Source: G039029935 sp039029935 (GTDB lineage: Bacteria > Chloroflexota > Anaerolineae > Caldilineales > Caldilineaceae). Taken from it: a stretch of DNA of 8,557 nucleotides. This document shows, piece by piece, positions 6,462 to 8,557 of this stretch; the stretch's first letter is position 1, and each line of letters starts with the position of its first letter. The notes under the pieces are model-generated. The model had not been told where the DNA came from. It worked only from the letters and a program-made list of their open reading frames with translations, and did no database searches. Location of the stretch: the NCBI GenBank assembly GCA_039029935.1, contig JBCCFC010000564.1, positions 1-8,557 of the forward strand. The letters run 5' to 3'. A program made the position numbers and the translations under genes.

Positions 6462-8486
6462 ATGAAAAAACGTGCGCAACGCAATCGTACAACCATCAAT
6501 CGGCGCGAGTTTATTCAACTCAGTGCCATCACCACAGCAGGGGTTGCACTGGCCGCATGTGCGCCTATCACTGCACCTACAGAATCTACTGCGCCTACAG
6601 ATACAGATACACAAATGGATGAAACGGCTTCTGATGCACCCGCAGAAGTTGTCTTTTCAGGATACAATGAAGCCCCGATGTTGGCCGATTTGGTTGCCAG
6701 CGGCGCATTGCCACCTGTCGATGAACGATTGCCTGAGAACCCATTGTTCATTGAAGGCATGGAAGGAATCGGTCACTATGGTGGCAGTTTGCGTCGGGGG
6801 TTTAAGGGTGTATCGGATCGCGGTACTGCTCTGAAGATGGTGCAGCAGGGGTTGGCGTGGTATACGCCTGATCTCACACTGCGCCCCAATATAGTGGAAT
6901 CATGGGAAGTCAATGACGATGCCACTGAGTGGACGTTCCATCTACGCCAAGGAATGAAATGGTCGGATGGTGAACCATTGGATGCGGAGGACTTCCGCTG
7001 GTGGTATGAGAATGTCTTCCTGCATCCAAAGTTGACCAAACGGCTGTCAGCAAGCTGGTCCACAGGCACACCCGCCACCCCCATGCGGATGTCCTTTCCC
7101 GACGAATACACAGTGGTCATCACCTTTGCCGATCCCAAGCCACTCTTTGTCCATGCCACCGCTGTTATCACCACATCCCTCTTTGTGCCTGCTCATTACA
7201 TGTCGAAATATCACATGAAGACCACGCCAGACCGGACTGCGCTTGAAGCGGAAATTGCCGAAAAGGGCTTTAATAACTGGCGTTCCTACTTCAATGACCG
7301 CAACTGGTGGCATCTCAACCCAGAGCGACCCACCATCTACCCCTTTGTCGCCCAGAACACAATGGCCGACGAACTGTTTCTGGTTGAGCGCAACCCCTAT
7401 TTCTGGCAGGTGGACCCAACAGGGAATCAGTTACCGTATGTGGATACGATGACGCATAGACTCTTTGAGAAGCAGGATGTCTTTGATTTATGGAGCATCA
7501 ACGGCGAGATTGACTTCCAACAACGCCATGTGCAGTTAAGTAACATCACGCTCTATAAAGAAAATGAAGAGGCAGGTGATTATCGAACGCAGATCGGTGT
7601 AACTGACCAGCATATCGTGCTTTCGCCCAACCTCACCTGTAAAGATGAACGACTGCGTGAATTTTTTAACAACCGTGATGTGCGTATTGCCCTGTCTGTG
7701 GCGGTCAATCGTGATGTCATGAACGATATTATCTATGATGGGTTGATGACGCCTCGTCAATATAGCCCATTACAGGAGTCGGCACAGTACTATCCCAAAC
7801 AGGCCGAGAGCCACATTGAGTACGATCCCGACAAGGCCAATGCACTATTGGATGCGGCAGGCTACACAGAGCGTAATGCCGATGGGTTGCGGCTGCACAA
7901 AGATGGCAGCGGTGAAGTCCTCAGTTTTATCATCAACGGCGATGCCAAACCTGGCTCTGACCAAGAATCGGCCATTGTGTTGATGACCAAAGATTTGGCG
8001 GCGGTCGGCATCCAGACCACCTATAAAGGGCTTGAGCGTTCGCTGATGCAGGAGCGTACCAATGCCAATGACTATGATGCAACTTCATGGACAGCGGGGC
8101 AGACGCTGTTTCCACTGGTGCGTGGTACATTCTTCATCGGCACAGCGGGCACGTGGTCCGGCGCATGGCGCTTGTGGAAGGCCAACCCTACCGATCCCAA
8201 TGGCGAAAAACCACCCGAAGGTCATTGGATTTGGGACATCTGGAACCTATGGGATCAGATTGAGGCGGAGCAGGATACCGAAACGCAGAATCAACTCTTT
8301 ACGCAACTGCTCGATATCTGGGCCGATGAATTGCCACAGATTGGCTATCTGGGCCAACAGCCCGCGCTGCTTGTCGTCAAAGAGGGGCTGCGCAACTTGG
8401 ATGCAAACTATACCTATCCGTTAAGCGGACAGACCAATCAGGATGGCTTGATTCCAGTTCAGACGTATTATTGGGATGAAATGTAG
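6462..8486 (+). CDS. ABC transporter family 5 solute-binding lipoprotein (peptide/oligosaccharide type), Tat-exported
   Basis: A 674-residue extracytoplasmic receptor of the SBP_bac_5 (DppA/OppA-like, cluster C) class. The signal has the twin-arginine motif NRREFIQLS (residues 13-21) followed by a hydrophobic stretch and the lipobox LAAC (30-33), predicting folded export by Tat and lipidation at C33. A Thr/Ala/Asp-rich linker follows (34-60). Family landmarks are LPPVDERLPENPL (83-95), IGHYGGSLRR (103-112), LRPNIVESWEVNDDATEWTFHLR (140-162), GMKWSDGEPLDAEDFRWWYE (164-183), the mid-domain VERNPYFWQVDPTGNQLPYVD segment, and VRIALSVAVNRDVMNDIIYDG with DPDKANALLDAAGY further on. From memory, the PPVDERLPENPL and YGG features belong to a subgroup in Chloroflexota and Thermotogota often tied to oligosaccharide or peptide uptake. 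The ligand is not readable here. The usual permease genes (dppB/dppC type) are not in the window; they may lie beyond it. The preceding exporter is not a plausible partner by family rules. Confidence 0.9.
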   Translation: MKKRAQRNRTTINRREFIQLSAITTAGVALAACAPITAPTESTAPTDTDTQMDETASDAPAEVVFSGYNEAPMLADLVASGALPPVDERLPENPLFIEGMEGIGHYGGSLRRGFKGVSDRGTALKMVQQGLAWYTPDLTLRPNIVESWEVNDDATEWTFHLRQGMKWSDGEPLDAEDFRWWYENVFLHPKLTKRLSASWSTGTPATPMRMSFPDEYTVVITFADPKPLFVHATAVITTSLFVPAHYMSKYHMKTTPDRTALEAEIAEKGFNNWRSYFNDRNWWHLNPERPTIYPFVAQNTMADELFLVERNPYFWQVDPTGNQLPYVDTMTHRLFEKQDVFDLWSINGEIDFQQRHVQLSNITLYKENEEAGDYRTQIGVTDQHIVLSPNLTCKDERLREFFNNRDVRIALSVAVNRDVMNDIIYDGLMTPRQYSPLQESAQYYPKQAESHIEYDPDKANALLDAAGYTERNADGLRLHKDGSGEVLSFIINGDAKPGSDQESAIVLMTKDLAAVGIQTTYKGLERSLMQERTNANDYDATSWTAGQTLFPLVRGTFFIGTAGTWSGAWRLWKANPTDPNGEKPPEGHWIWDIWNLWDQIEAEQDTETQNQLFTQLLDIWADELPQIGYLGQQPALLVVKEGLRNLDANYTYPLSGQTNQDGLIPVQTYYWDEM

Positions 8487-8510
8487 TTTCGGTAGGGGTA
8501 CGAGGTGGCA

Positions 8511-8557
8511 GTAGGGGGAATGGTGTATTTTTAGAAAAAATACACCATTCCCCCTAC
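8511..8557. repeat. Perfect 22-bp inverted repeat with 3-base loop at the window end
   Basis: Arms 8511-8532 and 8536-8557 are exact reverse complements, separated by AGA (8533-8535). The outer part of the stem is G/C-rich (GTAGGGGGAATGG paired with CCATTCCCCCTAC) and the apex is A/T-only. It begins 24 bases after the stop codon of the solute-binding protein gene, where a transcript end is expected, and would fold strongly in RNA. No T-run after the stem can be seen because the window stops there, so a standard intrinsic terminator is not shown. A second GTAGGGG at 8492-8498, just upstream, hints at a degenerate neighbouring copy. Alternatives are a dispersed palindromic intergenic element or an assembly-edge effect. 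Confidence 0.8.

Noticed and set aside
8062..8424. 120-codon + frame inside the solute-binding protein gene
   Set aside because: Entirely within a well-supported family 5 receptor; no independent start signal or family character.

Overview
The window reads as one strand of chromosomal DNA from a bacterium with roughly balanced base composition. I think a member of the Chloroflexota (Anaerolineae/Caldilineae-like filamentous lineages) is the most likely source. The reasons are the style of the family 5 solute-binding lipoprotein, the AAA-ATPase-like/DUF1703-type fragment that such genomes often carry in many copies, and the lipoprotein and Tat signals. This assignment is an inference from protein character; no rRNA or other taxonomic marker is present.

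Layout, all genes on the + strand. Bases 1-730 hold a remnant of an AAA-ATPase-like/PD-(D/E)XK family protein. It is missing its P-loop part and its nuclease part, and its upstream continuation appears to lie in another frame. From 720 a tight gene train follows: cobS (last steps of cobalamin synthesis), a class I SAM-dependent methyltransferase, modA and modB (molybdate uptake: lipoprotein receptor and membrane permease), an exporter-type ABC half-transporter with an unusual 170-residue cytoplasmic N-terminal extension containing a Gly/Gln-rich repeat, and a Tat-exported family 5 solute-binding lipoprotein. Gaps between genes are at most a few tens of bases, and two pairs overlap (remnant/cobS by 11 bases, modA/modB by 38), so all may be co-transcribed. 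No stretch over 300 bases lacks a gene. I found no tRNA, rRNA, CRISPR array, transposase or integrase.

The last 47 bases form a perfect 22-bp inverted repeat with a 3-base loop. It starts 24 bases after the last stop codon and ends exactly at the window edge. It may be a transcript end, a member of a dispersed palindromic repeat family, or a contig-end effect.

How the genes work together: ModA and ModB would form the receptor and channel of a molybdate importer, but the ATPase ModC that should follow is absent. Its place is taken by an exporter-type ABC protein that, by family knowledge, carries its own membrane domain and should not power ModB. The solute-binding lipoprotein likewise has no permease genes inside the window. 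CobS and ModAB both serve cofactor supply (B12 and molybdenum cofactor), but a functional link is speculation. I see no clear new defence or mobile system here. The most distinctive items are the repeat-bearing N-terminal extension of the ABC exporter, the missing modC, and the terminal palindrome.
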